A stretch of 61,546 nucleotides of DNA, from positions 1 through 61,546 of the forward strand of contig JAFPUH010000050.1 of NCBI GenBank assembly GCA_017395505.1, read 5' to 3'. Shown here in pieces: positions 1-9,484 of the stretch. This DNA comes from Kiritimatiellia bacterium (GTDB lineage Bacteria; Verrucomicrobiota; Kiritimatiellia; RFP12; UBA1067). Every line of letters begins with the position of its first letter. Position 1 is the stretch's first letter. A program made the translations under genes and the position numbers. Under the pieces are notes generated by a model, which was given only the letters and a program-made list of their open reading frames with translations, was not told the DNA's origin and ran no database searches.

Positions 1-118
1 GTGCGGTTTCTCCTCCCTTCCTCCTTCCCCCCTGCACCCCTCATCCTTCTTCCTGTCTTTTCCATGTGCTGACGCGCCTGGGATAAAATTCCGCACCCTA
101 AGACAAAGACAGAAAATT
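1..118. other. Window edge, pyrimidine-rich non-coding stretch
   Basis: No gene is recognised here. The first 60 bases are almost entirely pyrimidine on the plus strand. A GATAAAAT element near position 80 could be a plus-strand -10, but no convincing -35 accompanies it. The tract may belong to an element cut by the window edge. Confidence 0.3.
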
Positions 119-853
119 TCATTTGAAATTTACAGTTGCTGCCCCGAAAACTGCCGCTGGGCTACACGTTCGGAGCAGAACAAAAACCGCCGAATGACGC
201 CAAAGCGACTTGCCGCCTGTCGCAGAAACGGAAGGCTCGGCGGCCTCGCCAATGCAGCCAGAATCAGAAAGCTGAAGGGAGAACGCGCATGAAATTCTGC
301 GACTGCGACAACTGCCGCCACCAGGAATGTTGCGGCGGTCCGCAATACGGCTGCGTCCCCGACTACTACCCCGAGCACTTCGGCGCCGGGGAGAATCAAA
401 CGGATTGAAGCCTTGCGAGGAGGACGACGACGGCTGTATCGGTGCGAAGGATGCGCGGACCGAGGGAGTAGCGCGAAAAGCCCTTCTCCTCCAAAAGCGC
501 AACCTCTTCATCGGTCCAGCCGCCTTCGCCTCTTTAGCATAAGCCTGCACGTTTGCGAGGCGGCGATTTTCTCTTTGTATCTGGCGCAGCGCCTTGTTGC
601 GGAGAATCCCAGTCAGGTAATTATGGAACGACCCCTTCTCTTCCGGCGAGTAGTGATACACAGGGAAAATCTCGATCAACGCTATCAGCGTGTCCTGTAT
701 TATATCCTCCGCATCAAGCCCCGGGAAGCGCTCCTGCATGAACGAAAGCATCATTGGACGATACCGAGCGACAAATTCCCCCCATCGGGCGTGTTGCGTA
801 TCACACGCCAATTCGTTCAGCAACGTTGTCGATGTCTTTGGTATGTCCGCCAT
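119..853 (-). CDS. Sigma-70-family (ECF-like) sigma factor, truncated and chimeric
   Basis: The first roughly 108 residues look like sigma region 2: [16 protein letters not shown], then [17 protein letters not shown], then [21 protein letters not shown]. The helix-turn-helix of region 4 that should follow is absent. From about position 528 downward the frame encodes only Arg/Ser-rich sequence, because the DNA there is an rsmE fragment read out of frame plus antisense to a small Cys-rich ORF. The 244-residue product is therefore probably not a working sigma factor. An extended -10 (889..897) lies 35 bp upstream of the ATG. Confidence 0.6.
   Translation of the reverse strand: MADIPKTSTTLLNELACDTQHARWGEFVARYRPMMLSFMQERFPGLDAEDIIQDTLIALIEIFPVYHYSPEEKGSFHNYLTGILRNKALRQIQRENRRLANVQAYAKEAKAAGPMKRLRFWRRRAFRATPSVRASFAPIQPSSSSSQGFNPFDSPRRRSARGSSRGRSRIADRRNIPGGGSCRSRRISCAFSLQLSDSGCIGEAAEPSVSATGGKSLWRHSAVFVLLRTCSPAAVFGAATVNFK
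289..408 (+). CDS. Small Cys-rich protein, 39 aa, unknown function
   Basis: This short plus-strand ORF encodes 39 residues with six cysteines (C4, C6, C9, C14, C15, C21) in a CxCxxC...CC...C pattern. A Tyr/His/Asp-rich tail follows. The ATG is preceded by a good Shine-Dalgarno (GAAGGGAG, about 7 nt upstream). The frame stays open upstream to 136, but that part is basic and low-quality, so the ATG with the Shine-Dalgarno is preferred. It is the only candidate gene on the plus strand and is convergent with the rsmE remnant, which it overlaps by about 13 bp. The cysteine spacing would suit metal binding, but I recognise no family. A chance ORF remains possible. Confidence 0.4.
   Translation: MKFCDCDNCRHQECCGGPQYGCVPDYYPEHFGAGENQTD
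396..527 (-). pseudogene. rsmE: Remnant of rsmE (16S rRNA m3U1498 methyltransferase), C-terminal 43 residues
   Basis: In a different frame from the sigma-factor ORF, 43 codons read as the end of RsmE. The stretch [17 protein letters not shown] is followed by [12 protein letters not shown] and a TGA stop. These match the GPEGG, SLGxRILRTETA cofactor-knot motifs of the SPOUT RsmE family. The match begins abruptly at about 527: the usual GP before EGG is not present and an in-frame TAA lies four codons upstream. About 200 N-terminal residues of a normal RsmE are missing. Its abutment to a truncated sigma gene indicates a rearrangement or an assembly join. Confidence 0.75.
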
Positions 854-888
854 AAATTATTAAACTTAGCCTCACCTGACGTTTGCGC

Positions 889-897
889 ATTATACCA
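889..897 (-). promoter_or_regulatory. Extended -10 promoter of the truncated sigma factor gene
   Basis: Minus-strand TGGTATAAT sits between the end of the ABC-F gene and the sigma ATG at 853. The hexamer ends 35 nt before the start codon, predicting a leader of about 28 nt. No consensus -35 is evident. It belongs to the TGn-TATAAT set seen throughout the window. Confidence 0.6.
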
Positions 898-954
898 AAA
901 AATCACCGAGCACACATCAAGCGCGGCGAGGATGTTGAAATCAACAGGGCTGGG

Positions 955-2904
955 CTATCGGGATGAAAGCTCTTCAAGCTCAGTCGCCGCCGCTTCCCAA
1001 TCGTCGGTATAGCGGTCGATTTCGAACTGGAGAGTGCGCACTTTGCGGTTCAATTCCGCAAAATCGGTTTCGGGCGTCGGGTTGAAAAGCTCGGCCGAAG
1101 CCGCATCAAGCGCCGCCTGTAGCTCGTCGATCTTGCGTTCGGCCGTCTCGACGCGCTTTTTCAGTTCCTTCACCTTCGGCGCCAGCTTGGCGCGTTCCGC
1201 CGCTCGCTGCTGGCGAAGCTCCTTGGACGTCAGCTGGCGCATCTCGTCGCCTTCGTCCTTACGCTCCTCCTTGCGGGGTGCTGCGGCTGGCGCCTCAGCC
1301 GTCTGCGCCTTCTTTTCGCAGTAGTAGTCGTATCCGCCAGGGAACTGCCTAAGTCCGTCATGGGTGATCTCAAGCACGCTGGTCGCCACGGCACGCACGA
1401 AGTCGATGTCGTGCGAGACGAGCAGGATCGTCCCCTTGTACTTCTGCAGCGCATCCTGCAAAAGGCGCCTTCCGTCGAGATCGAGATGGGTGGTCGGCTC
1501 GTCGAGAAGAAGAAAGTTCGGCGCGCTCAAAAAGAGCCGCAGGAACGCAAGGCGTATCTTTTCGCCGCCCGACAGCACTCCGGCGGGCTTCTCGACATCG
1601 TTTTCGTCAAAGCCGAACGCGCCGAGCTGGTTGCGGAAGTTCTTCTCGGGGCCACCGCCATGCGCGTCCCACGCATTCTTTGCGTTGCGGTACACAGTAA
1701 CGTCTGGCGGAATCGTCTCGGCGAATTCCTGCGAAAGATAGCCAGGAACGACATTATGCCCCAATACGGCCTTGCCGCCGGTCGGTTCGCGAGTGCCGGC
1801 TATGATGCGCATGAGCGTCGTCTTGCCAAGTCCGTTGTAGCCGATCAGCGCAACCTTGTCGCCACGCGCTATGTTGAAGGTTATGCCGTCCAGCACCTTG
1901 CGGACGCCATCATACGAAAACTCGAGGTCTTCGCAGCGGAACATCTCGATTCCGCTCGGCGGCGGCTCGGCGAGGCGAAGCCTGCCGGACTGTGTATAGC
2001 GCTTCGGCAGGACGATCCTCTCGTCGTCGATCTTGTCGATAAGCTTCTGTCTGGACTGCGCCTGAGCCGCTTTGGTGGCCTGCGCACGGAAGCGGTCGAC
2101 AAAGCGCTGCAGCTGTTCGCGGTGGTGGTCCTGATTCTCCTTCGCCGCCTTGAGATGCTCATACCTTACCTCGCGCTCCTTGAGATACCAGTCGAGGTTG
2201 CCTTCATAGCGCGTGGCGGTTCCGGCGTCGACCTCCACTATTATGTCCGTGAGCGTACGGAGCAGGTAGCGGTCGTGCGATATGAGCATCAGCGTTCCGT
2301 CATACGCCTTAAGGAACTTCTGCAGCCAGTCGACGGCCGGAAGGTCGAGATAGTTCGACGGCTCGTCCAGAAGCAGCAGGTCGGGCTTGGACGCAAGGAC
2401 GCGCGAAAGCTCCGCACGCATGCGCCACCCGCCTGAAAACGACTTGAATGGCTTCGCGAATTCTTCCACCGAGAAGCCGAGTCCGCCAAGCGCAACCTTT
2501 ACGCGAGTTTCGATATCGTAGCCGCCAAGATGCTCGAAGAGCGTCTGAAGCTCACCATATCGCTTGAGCTTGGCGGGGTCTGCGAGATCCGCCTCAAGCG
2601 ACTGCATCTCAGCCTCGATGTCGGAAAGCCCCGGAACGCCGCGCATGGAATACTCGAGCAGCGTTTCGCCCTCGTTGTCGGGCTCAGGGTTCTGGCGCGT
2701 CCAGCCGATGCGCGGCGAGCCCTCGATCATGAGTTCGCCCTTGTCGGTCGACATTTCGCCCAGAACGATCTTGAAGAGCGTGGACTTTCCGCTGCCGTTA
2801 GGCCCCACGACGCCAACCCTGTCGCCCTTGTTCACTCGGAAGGTCACATTCGACAGGACGTCCTGATGTCCGTAGTGTACGCTTATGTCTCTGAAATCAA
2901 GCAT
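955..2904 (-). CDS. ABC-F family ATPase (Uup/YheS-like ribosome-associated factor)
   Basis: A 649-residue protein with two ABC ATPase domains and no membrane segments. Domain 1 has Walker A GPNGSGKST (about 34-42), signature FSGGWRMR and Walker B LLLLDEPSNYLDL. Domain 2 has GYNGLGKTT, LSGGEKIRLA and LLLDEPTTHLDL. The P-site linker between them is Arg/Gln/Lys-rich, and the C-terminus is a charged coiled coil as in Uup/YheS. ABC-F proteins bind the ribosomal E site to relieve stalled translation. Which subfamily this is cannot be settled by eye. The start at 2904 is chosen because the family begins MLDFRDIS; a longer frame to 3081 overlaps tadA. It overlaps the tadA stop by 8 bp and is the last gene of the long guaB unit. 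Confidence 0.93.
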   Translation of the reverse strand: MLDFRDISVHYGHQDVLSNVTFRVNKGDRVGVVGPNGSGKSTLFKIVLGEMSTDKGELMIEGSPRIGWTRQNPEPDNEGETLLEYSMRGVPGLSDIEAEMQSLEADLADPAKLKRYGELQTLFEHLGGYDIETRVKVALGGLGFSVEEFAKPFKSFSGGWRMRAELSRVLASKPDLLLLDEPSNYLDLPAVDWLQKFLKAYDGTLMLISHDRYLLRTLTDIIVEVDAGTATRYEGNLDWYLKEREVRYEHLKAAKENQDHHREQLQRFVDRFRAQATKAAQAQSRQKLIDKIDDERIVLPKRYTQSGRLRLAEPPPSGIEMFRCEDLEFSYDGVRKVLDGITFNIARGDKVALIGYNGLGKTTLMRIIAGTREPTGGKAVLGHNVVPGYLSQEFAETIPPDVTVYRNAKNAWDAHGGGPEKNFRNQLGAFGFDENDVEKPAGVLSGGEKIRLAFLRLFLSAPNFLLLDEPTTHLDLDGRRLLQDALQKYKGTILLVSHDIDFVRAVATSVLEITHDGLRQFPGGYDYYCEKKAQTAEAPAAAPRKEERKDEGDEMRQLTSKELRQQRAAERAKLAPKVKELKKRVETAERKIDELQAALDAASAELFNPTPETDFAELNRKVRTLQFEIDRYTDDWEAAATELEELSSR

Positions 2905-3394
2905 TTTGCAGACGGCGGGTGCGGAAGAAGTCTTTAAGCACGGCCAGGCAGGCGTCCTCCATGACGCCAGGCACAAGCTCAGGATGATGGTTGATCCCGG
3001 GATGGCGGAAGATGTCGAAGACGGTCGATCCTCCGCGCTTCGGATCGCTCGCGCCCCACACGACGGCGTCAAGGCGGCCAAGCACTATTGCTCCAGCGCA
3101 CATCGGGCACGGCTCCTTCGTGACATAGAGGCGAGAACCGGTTAGGCGCCAGTTGCCCTTTGCGGCGAACGCCTGAGACAATGCGAGCATCTCGGCATGG
3201 GCCGTCGCGTCCGTAAGCCCCTCGGTCTGGTTGTGGGCGCGGCCGAGTATCCGGCACTCTGCAGGCATCGAAACCCCGCCTTCGGGAATCTCGACTATCA
3301 CGCAACCGGTCGGCACTTCGCCATCTGCTGCGGCCTTTTCGGCTTCGCGCAGCGCCATAGCCATGAAATGCTCATCCAGCTCGCGAATCGTCAT
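2897..3394 (-). CDS. tadA: tRNA-specific adenosine deaminase TadA
   Basis: A 165-residue deaminase of the cytidine/deoxycytidylate fold. The zinc and catalytic motif HAE is at 66-68 and PCPMC at 95-99, followed by a conserved GASDPKRGG segment. TadA converts A34 to inosine in the tRNA-Arg(ACG) anticodon. Between GCVIVE and the GRAHNQ segment there is a short extra loop (about 36-48). The ATG at 3394 overlaps nothing upstream: the fmdB stop ends at 3397. An alternative role as guanine deaminase is less likely given the length and motif order. Confidence 0.92.
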   Translation of the reverse strand: MTIRELDEHFMAMALREAEKAAADGEVPTGCVIVEIPEGGVSMPAECRILGRAHNQTEGLTDATAHAEMLALSQAFAAKGNWRLTGSRLYVTKEPCPMCAGAIVLGRLDAVVWGASDPKRGGSTVFDIFRHPGINHHPELVPGVMEDACLAVLKDFFRTRRLQNA

Positions 3395-3396
3395 GG

Positions 3397-3648
3397 TCAG
3401 TAGATCTTCTCGTACTCGCCCTTCTCGACGCGCTTGAGGGTATGGAAGCCAGCACGCTTGGCGCGATAGTGAAGGTCGGTTCTGGAGTGGGTAAGGCCCG
3501 GGGCGCATATGACGCGGAAGACGTCGGCGCGGCAGTACGGACAGTGCGTCAGCTTGTCCTCACTCAGCGACTGAGGTATCTCAAAGCCGTTCCTGCACTT
3601 TTCGCAGCCCTTCTCGGGATCCTTCGCCTCATATACGTAGAGCGGCAT
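3397..3648 (-). CDS. FmdB-type zinc-ribbon protein
   Basis: An 83-residue protein starting MPLYVYEA, typical of the FmdB/CxxC_CxxC_SSSS family. The paired CxxC motifs (CEKC and CPYC) should hold one zinc. The C-terminus is basic and carries HYRAKRAGFHTL. The molecular role of the family is not firmly known; it is often annotated as a putative regulatory protein. Its ATG begins immediately after the aroQ stop codon, so it is translationally linked to aroQ. Confidence 0.85.
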   Translation of the reverse strand: MPLYVYEAKDPEKGCEKCRNGFEIPQSLSEDKLTHCPYCRADVFRVICAPGLTHSRTDLHYRAKRAGFHTLKRVEKGEYEKIY

Positions 3649-4083
3649 TCAGCGATCCCCTTTCTCCGCAAGATGCTTGAGCGCGTCGGAATACGACTCG
3701 AAACCGCGCCCCTTGAAGGTAGCCTCGGCGGCGAACGACACATAGGACACGTGGCGGAAAGGCTCGCGCGTCATGGGATCGGAAAGATGAACCTCAACGA
3801 CGGGAAGCGCAACAGCCTTGAGCGCATCGAGTATCGCGACGGACGTGTGGGTATAGGCGGCGGCGTTTATGACGATAGCATCGAAAGCGCCGCGCGCCTC
3901 CTGTATCCAAGTGACCAGCTCGCCTTCATGGTTGGACTGGCGAACCTCGACCGGCACGCCCAGCTCTTCCGCGGCGCACTTTATGAACGCCTCAAGGTCG
4001 GAATACGTACGAGAGCCGTATATCGCAGGCTCGCGTACGCCGAGCATGTTGAGGTTTGGTCCGTTCAGAACGAGTATCTTCAT
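3649..4083 (-). CDS. aroQ: Type II 3-dehydroquinate dehydratase
   Basis: A 144-residue enzyme for step 3 of the shikimate pathway (3-dehydroquinate to 3-dehydroshikimate). The opening GPNLNMLGxREPxIYG carries Arg17 and the catalytic Tyr22. Asn73 with His79 (NAAAYTHTS) and His99 (EVHLSDP) form the rest of the active site. Length matches the dodecameric type II family. It sits 4 bp after fkp. No other shikimate gene is in the window. Confidence 0.95.
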   Translation of the reverse strand: MKILVLNGPNLNMLGVREPAIYGSRTYSDLEAFIKCAAEELGVPVEVRQSNHEGELVTWIQEARGAFDAIVINAAAYTHTSVAILDALKAVALPVVEVHLSDPMTREPFRHVSYVSFAAEATFKGRGFESYSDALKHLAEKGDR

Positions 4084-4087
4084 GGCG

Positions 4088-6133
4088 TCAGCAATCCAGA
4101 GCGAACTGATAGCACCTGCCGCCAGTTCCGGCGGCCGCGAGAACCTTCTGCATCTTCGCCTTGGCAGACTTCGATTTCGCTATGGCAAACAGGAACCCTC
4201 CGCCACCAGCCCCGGCGAGCGAGACGGCCTCTGTCCACGGCGCAATTCGGGCGATTATGCTCTCGACCTGCGGATTGGTGCTGCCGGGGTCAAGAGCCTT
4301 CTTGTTCATCCAGTATGCGTTCAGCGCCGCAGCAAAGCCGCGCCAGTCCCCACGCCTGAGCGCCCTGTAGCTAGCGACTGCGTCGCGTTTCAGCGCGCCG
4401 ACGATCGCGTGGGCGATTCCGTCGGGGTTAGCCTCGTAGAACGAGAGGACGCCGCGAAGCACGTTTCGCGCCATCCGCTTCTGGCCAGTGAAGTATAGAA
4501 GTCCGCGATCCTTCAGGAAACGACCGAAAGCCTCCTCGGCCTTACGCGGAAGGCGACGCACGGTAAACGACTGGTCGCGGCCCTTCTTCGTTTCGATAAG
4601 CTTCACCCCTGGATAGAGAGCGCCCATCTGATCCTGCCAGCCGCCGCCGGTACGCATCTCCTGCTCGAGGCGCAGCGTAACTTGGGCTACGGTGTCGGCA
4701 TCGTGCGGCTTTTCGAACGTCTTAAGCAGGGCTTCGACAAGCGCCGCGCCGAGAATCGAGCTGGTGCCCATTCCGCTGCCTTTGGGAACATCCGCAAAGA
4801 TCCTAATGTCAAGCCCGCCTTGCGCGAACTTGTAGCCTGTCACCGCCAACGCACTCTTTACAAGCGCGCACCAGTCGTGAGGGTCCTTCTCACCATAGAT
4901 TTCGGAGGCTTTCGTGAGTACGCCGCGCTCTCCAAGGTCGACGCTCTCGACGCGAACCTCCTTCTCGACGATACGCCTCACTTCAGCGACGACAGGGCGA
5001 CATCCGTCAAGCGTCACGGCCGCATTTATCACCGCGCCGCCGTTTTCGTAGCAGATTGGCGGAGTGTCGCTCCAACCACCGGCGAGATCTATCCTCAAAG
5101 GACGCTCGACGCGTACGGTTTTCGCCAGCAGCGCCGCCTTTCGCACGGAGAGAAGCCGCGAATGGTTTACGCGCTTCATCTTCTCGGCCAATCCGTGCTT
5201 CTCCCATAGCCCGTCTGTCTTGAAGTTGTCGTCGAGCCGGTATTTCAGATCGTACCACTCGTCCTTGCCGAGCGGCAGACAGGTAAGGCACTCGTTCTTT
5301 GCGAGGGAAATGCGCGAGAAGCGTCCTTCTGGAATATTCGTCACGATGTTCCCGCCAGCGAGCTCGAGACTGGGGCAGCAGACGGAATCCACATACGTCC
5401 TGCCGTCGCCGAGCAGCGAGAGAAGTTCGCGAGAGGAGCCGATGTGGAAGAATTCGCACCTGCGCATCACGTTCACGCTGAACGGCGCGAAGCCCTCGAG
5501 AAGCATCTTGGGGAACTCCTCGTAGATGTCGCCCGATATAGGCAGCTCCTTCATCCTCTCGGCCGTCGGCCAGTCGATGAACATTATGCCGGTATCGATG
5601 AGATGCCGACCCGATTTGACCTGCGGCTTCTGGAGGAAATCCGCAACCTTTATCGCGCCTTTGCTCTTCGCGCCCTTGGCAGGCACATATACGCCGTGGC
5701 GCTGCGCCTGGAAAGGTCCGTCAGGATACGCGATTCCGGTCACGCCGCCCTCCGAAAGATCAACGGCTGCGTAGTCGAAAGTCAGCAGCACATCGCCGGA
5801 GCAGACGAGCAGTCCACCAGTCTCGGGCATCGACAGCAGTTCCATCGTCTCGACTATATGCTCGAACATGCTACGCCCGTCGCGCATCGGGACGAAAGCC
5901 TTTCCCATCGCGGCATAGCCCGGTGTGCGTCTCGCATCGCCGCCGGAATGGCATATGAGAACCTTGCCGCCCGAGGGAGTTCGCCTTAGGGCGTTGACGG
6001 TAGCGCCCAAAGAGCCGACGCGCTTTCCGCCAGGATCGGCAATCACCGTAATGCGCCTGTCGCCACGCGTCTGGGCGCGGTATCCGTTCGCCTGTGCTTC
6101 ATTCGCGGCTGTGATGATTATCCTGTCGAACAT
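4088..6133 (-). CDS. fkp: Fucokinase / fucose-1-phosphate guanylyltransferase-like protein (Fkp type)
   Basis: A 681-residue two-domain protein. The N-terminal half resembles the fucose pyrophosphorylase domain (GSLGATVNAL, HSGGDARRTPGYAAMGKAF). The C-terminal half is a GHMP kinase with LRIDLAGGWSDTPP, the ATP loop DVPKGSGMGTSS and C-terminal AGAGGGGF. Bacteroides Fkp salvages L-fucose to GDP-L-fucose for surface glycans but is around 950 residues, so this is a compact version. The kinase half also resembles heptose-phosphate kinases (HddA), so the sugar is uncertain. ATG 6133 has GAGGG about 6 nt upstream and follows panC by 8 bp. Confidence 0.8.
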   Translation of the reverse strand: MFDRIIITAANEAQANGYRAQTRGDRRITVIADPGGKRVGSLGATVNALRRTPSGGKVLICHSGGDARRTPGYAAMGKAFVPMRDGRSMFEHIVETMELLSMPETGGLLVCSGDVLLTFDYAAVDLSEGGVTGIAYPDGPFQAQRHGVYVPAKGAKSKGAIKVADFLQKPQVKSGRHLIDTGIMFIDWPTAERMKELPISGDIYEEFPKMLLEGFAPFSVNVMRRCEFFHIGSSRELLSLLGDGRTYVDSVCCPSLELAGGNIVTNIPEGRFSRISLAKNECLTCLPLGKDEWYDLKYRLDDNFKTDGLWEKHGLAEKMKRVNHSRLLSVRKAALLAKTVRVERPLRIDLAGGWSDTPPICYENGGAVINAAVTLDGCRPVVAEVRRIVEKEVRVESVDLGERGVLTKASEIYGEKDPHDWCALVKSALAVTGYKFAQGGLDIRIFADVPKGSGMGTSSILGAALVEALLKTFEKPHDADTVAQVTLRLEQEMRTGGGWQDQMGALYPGVKLIETKKGRDQSFTVRRLPRKAEEAFGRFLKDRGLLYFTGQKRMARNVLRGVLSFYEANPDGIAHAIVGALKRDAVASYRALRRGDWRGFAAALNAYWMNKKALDPGSTNPQVESIIARIAPWTEAVSLAGAGGGGFLFAIAKSKSAKAKMQKVLAAAGTGGRCYQFALDC

Positions 6134-6141
6134 TCGCGCCC

Positions 6142-6957
6142 TCAGATAAGGATGTTGTCGATCAGCCTCGTCTTTCCGGCATAAGCCGCAACGAGAACGC
6201 ACGTGCCGGGAACGGCCTTCTTGGCGGGCTGAAGCGTCTCGGCGTCAACGCACTCGACGTAATCAACCTTGAGCCCGGCCTTTTCTATGGCCTTCGCGAC
6301 ACCGGAGAGGGAAAGCTTTCCTGCCTTAAGGGATTTAAGCGACCTTGAAAGCACTAGCGCGGACGCCTTCTCATCAGGCGAAAGGTAGGTGTTGCGCGAA
6401 GAACGCGCAAGCCCGCTAGGTTCGCGGACAATCGGCGCGAGAACGATGTCGAGGTCGAAGTTGAGGTCGCGAACCATCCGCTTGATGACTTGCGCCTGCT
6501 GGTAGTCCTTCTGTCCGAAAACTGCGAAGTCTGGATGCGCGAGATTGAAGAGCTTGGCGACGACGGTGCAGACCCCCCTGAAGTGGCCCGGACGACGCGC
6601 CCCGCAAAGACCCTTCGAAAGATCCTCCTCGTTTATGTAGACTGAATGGTGCTCGAGATACATGTTCGCGGGCGTCGGGAAGAACACTGCCGTCGCTCCG
6701 GCGGCGCGGCACTTGGCCAGATCGGCCTTCTCGTCGCGAGGATACTTGGCGTAGTCCTCGTTTGGTCCGAACTGTACGGGATTCACGAACACGCTTACGA
6801 CGATCTCGTCCGCCTTGCGGCGCTTGGCCTCTGTTATGAGGCTGATGTGCCCCTCGTGCAGATAGCCCATCGTGGGCACAAGGGCGATCTTCTTTCCGGC
6901 GCGCTTTTGGGCGCGGCACCATTTCTGGAGCTTGGCGGGCTCTCTGAATATCTTCAT
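6142..6957 (-). CDS. panC: Pantothenate synthetase
   Basis: A 271-residue ligase joining pantoate and beta-alanine with ATP to give pantothenate for CoA synthesis. It shows [11 protein letters not shown] (HIGH-like motif at 34-37), [26 protein letters not shown] and the late SSRNTYLS motif. The start overlaps the nfo stop as ATGA. No panB or panD is present in the window. Confidence 0.96.
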   Translation of the reverse strand: MKIFREPAKLQKWCRAQKRAGKKIALVPTMGYLHEGHISLITEAKRRKADEIVVSVFVNPVQFGPNEDYAKYPRDEKADLAKCRAAGATAVFFPTPANMYLEHHSVYINEEDLSKGLCGARRPGHFRGVCTVVAKLFNLAHPDFAVFGQKDYQQAQVIKRMVRDLNFDLDIVLAPIVREPSGLARSSRNTYLSPDEKASALVLSRSLKSLKAGKLSLSGVAKAIEKAGLKVDYVECVDAETLQPAKKAVPGTCVLVAAYAGKTRLIDNILI

Positions 6958-7784
6958 CTCTGCATTCCTTTAAGTAGCGCAATCTCCTGCTTGTAGCCCT
7001 GAAGATCGCATGGCGTTTCAAGATAGAAAGGCTTGTCCTTAAGCTTTGGGTGGTTGACAAGGCGCTCGAACGCCGCAAGGCCGATCTTGCCCTTGCCGAT
7101 CTTCTCATGGCGATCCTTATGCGCACCCAGCACGTTCATCGAGTCGTTGGTGTGTATAGCCATCAGCCTGTCTAGTCCCACCACGCGGTCGAACTCTTCC
7201 AATACGCCATCAAGGTCGTTTACGATGTCGTAACCGCCATCCCATATGTGGCATGTATCTAGGCATACGCCCAGTGGCAATCCGGTGCGGTCTATTATCT
7301 CCCGCAGCTCTTCAAAGTTGCGGCCGACCTCGCTACCCTTTCCGGACATGGTCTCAAGAAGCACTGTTGTGGAAGGAGTCTTGCCGAATCCGTCGAAAAT
7401 CCTCTTCAGCATGTCCGAAATCAGCTCTATGCCCTTCTCGCTGCCCTGCCCGACGTGCGAACCGGGATGGAAGTTGTACATCGCACCAGGTGTGAGCTCA
7501 AGGCGCATGAGGTCGTCGGTCATAGTCATCTCGGCGAAGTCGCGTACACGCGTGTTGTCTCCGGCGGCGTTAAGCGTATATGGAGCATGCGCAAGGATCG
7601 GCCCTATTCCGTTCGCCTCGGCGTATTCCAGAAACGCCGCAACGTCGGCCTTGTCGATGGGCTTCGCCGCACCACCGCGCGGATTTCGCGTGAAGAACTG
7701 GAAGACGTTCGCGCCGATCGATACGGCGGTCTGAGCCATGGCCAGATAACCGCCAGAGGATGAAAGGTGACACCCTATCTTCAT
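6954..7784 (-). CDS. nfo: Endonuclease IV (AP endonuclease)
   Basis: A 276-residue TIM-barrel AP endonuclease of base-excision repair. It opens [12 protein letters not shown] and has metal-binding motifs [36 protein letters not shown] and AIHTNDS. ATG 7784 is preferred over an upstream in-frame codon because GGAGGTG lies 6 nt before it and the family starts there. It overlaps panC by 4 bp. Confidence 0.95.
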   Translation of the reverse strand: MKIGCHLSSSGGYLAMAQTAVSIGANVFQFFTRNPRGGAAKPIDKADVAAFLEYAEANGIGPILAHAPYTLNAAGDNTRVRDFAEMTMTDDLMRLELTPGAMYNFHPGSHVGQGSEKGIELISDMLKRIFDGFGKTPSTTVLLETMSGKGSEVGRNFEELREIIDRTGLPLGVCLDTCHIWDGGYDIVNDLDGVLEEFDRVVGLDRLMAIHTNDSMNVLGAHKDRHEKIGKGKIGLAAFERLVNHPKLKDKPFYLETPCDLQGYKQEIALLKGMQR

Positions 7785-7801
7785 TTCGGCACCTCCACTC
7801 G

Positions 7802-9484
7802 TCAACGCACAATAGGCGCAATGAACTTCTTTACCGTCTCTTCTGGAATCAGGAACACGGCATCCAGCGAACCTACCGTCGCATAGCGCCCCGAACCGCT
7901 GACCTCGCCAATGCGTATGTTGCGGCGGATGGCGTCGGCCTGCACCCTGTCAATCGCAATCGTGTACGCGGGATTCTCCAGCCCGTATTTCGCGAGCTCC
8001 GGCTGGGTGGCGCGAAGCGTCACGACCTCGATGGCCTTGAGCGGAGTGATCGCCGACAAAATCGACTCAATTGCCTCAGTGTCGGCAACGCCGCCAACCT
8101 CCGAAGCCTCGACATCCCAAACCCTCCTGTTGGCATCGTAGATGACAGCCGTAGGCTTGGCCCCGTCTTTCGTGACGACGAGCCTGCGAACCTGCGACGG
8201 CGCAATGTCAAGCATCTCGCAAGAGCGGAACCGCTCAAAGCCAAAACCGTCGAGAATCGCAGTGCTCGGCACATACGCCGGCTCCACATCAGGTCCGAGC
8301 GACACCTTGACGCCGGACTTGTCTTGATCTTGCGTATTCAACGATAGAAGACGACCGATCAGCCCGTCTACCGCCACCTTGTCGGCCGGAGCGGAAACAG
8401 GCGCATCGATACGCCATTCTCCATCGGGACCTTTCGCAAGAATGCACTGGGCATCGCCGCTTTGGATGGATATTGAAGAGACCGCCGAAGCCTCGACCGG
8501 GAACAGCCGCTTGTCCATCATATTGGAGACATCATATACGAGCATGTCCTTGAGGGAAGAATCTATGGTGACGATCGCCGAACCGTTGAGGGCTAGCGCG
8601 TAGACGAAGCCTTTCTCCGCATCCCTACCGAACGAAACCTGGTGGTCAATGCCGTCAACACCCTTGAAAGTCAGCGTAACCGCGCTATCGGGATCTAGCC
8701 CGTAGCCGGCGAGAAGTGAAGCGGATGCAGTCTCGATCTCGTTAGTCGCACCAACCGGCCAGGCGAAGCCCTCGGCCCTGGCGTCAAGGATCGCGGTTAT
8801 GAACTTGTTCACCTTCTGGGCGGACGCCGCGGCGACAGACGGCTCGGTCATGCGCCACTTTTCTCCGCTACGAATAAACCTGAAGAAAGTTCCTGCCGCT
8901 AGCCTTATGTCAAACGCGCCCACCTCGTCCGCCGCGATGTCACAAAGCGCGTGGCTGCGAAACCCATCGAATGACTTGTCGACAGCTGCAAACACGTTCG
9001 TTGGCACGACAAAGACCACATTCTCGCCTTCGACAACCGCATAGACACCGTCGCCCATTGGCGTCGAGCCGCCGAACGCAACCTTTTCGACGCCGTTAGC
9101 GCCCAGAGTCTCGACTTCCAGAACCGGCGGCTGAAGCCCAAAATCCTGACGGCGGCGATCCAGCTTACGCAGTTCGGAATCATCCATCGAATCCAGTATC
9201 GGCGTAAACGCCAACCCGTCGAGAAGCGCGAGAACCGCCTGACGGTCAGCGCGCGCACGAAAAGGCGAAACAAGCCGCCATTCTCCCGACGCCTTGGAAA
9301 GCACTAGCGACGGCTTGCCTTCGTACTTTACGGATATGGCACTCGCCACATCTGCGCCGGGAGCAATCGTTCCACGCCTCGCTATGCGGGAGATGCCGGA
9401 GCCGCGCATATCAAGAAACAGATGCGCCAGGATCAAAAGCACGATCAAAGAGGCGAGCCAGCTCATAGTACGGGTGTTGCTCAT
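7802..9484 (-). CDS. DUF4340 protein of a Gld-type ABC transporter
   Basis: A 560-residue protein with one N-terminal membrane anchor (about 9-26). Repeated beta-rich units follow, each with a WRL/WRI-type strand and LL or IL helices ([36 protein letters not shown]), as in DUF4340 proteins. Such proteins usually accompany GldA/GldF/GldG-like ABC systems, and here the gene overlaps the gldFG-like stop by 4 bp (ATGA). The bulk of the protein probably lies outside the cytoplasmic membrane. The substrate or function of the complex is not known outside gliding bacteria. Confidence 0.82.
   Translation of the reverse strand: MSNTRTMSWLASLIVLLILAHLFLDMRGSGISRIARRGTIAPGADVASAISVKYEGKPSLVLSKASGEWRLVSPFRARADRQAVLALLDGLAFTPILDSMDDSELRKLDRRRQDFGLQPPVLEVETLGANGVEKVAFGGSTPMGDGVYAVVEGENVVFVVPTNVFAAVDKSFDGFRSHALCDIAADEVGAFDIRLAAGTFFRFIRSGEKWRMTEPSVAAASAQKVNKFITAILDARAEGFAWPVGATNEIETASASLLAGYGLDPDSAVTLTFKGVDGIDHQVSFGRDAEKGFVYALALNGSAIVTIDSSLKDMLVYDVSNMMDKRLFPVEASAVSSISIQSGDAQCILAKGPDGEWRIDAPVSAPADKVAVDGLIGRLLSLNTQDQDKSGVKVSLGPDVEPAYVPSTAILDGFGFERFRSCEMLDIAPSQVRRLVVTKDGAKPTAVIYDANRRVWDVEASEVGGVADTEAIESILSAITPLKAIEVVTLRATQPELAKYGLENPAYTIAIDRVQADAIRRNIRIGEVSGSGRYATVGSLDAVFLIPEETVKKFIAPIVR

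Noticed and set aside
2905..3081. N-terminal extension of the ABC-F protein
   Set aside because: It lies inside tadA out of frame, and the family begins at MLDFRDIS (2904).
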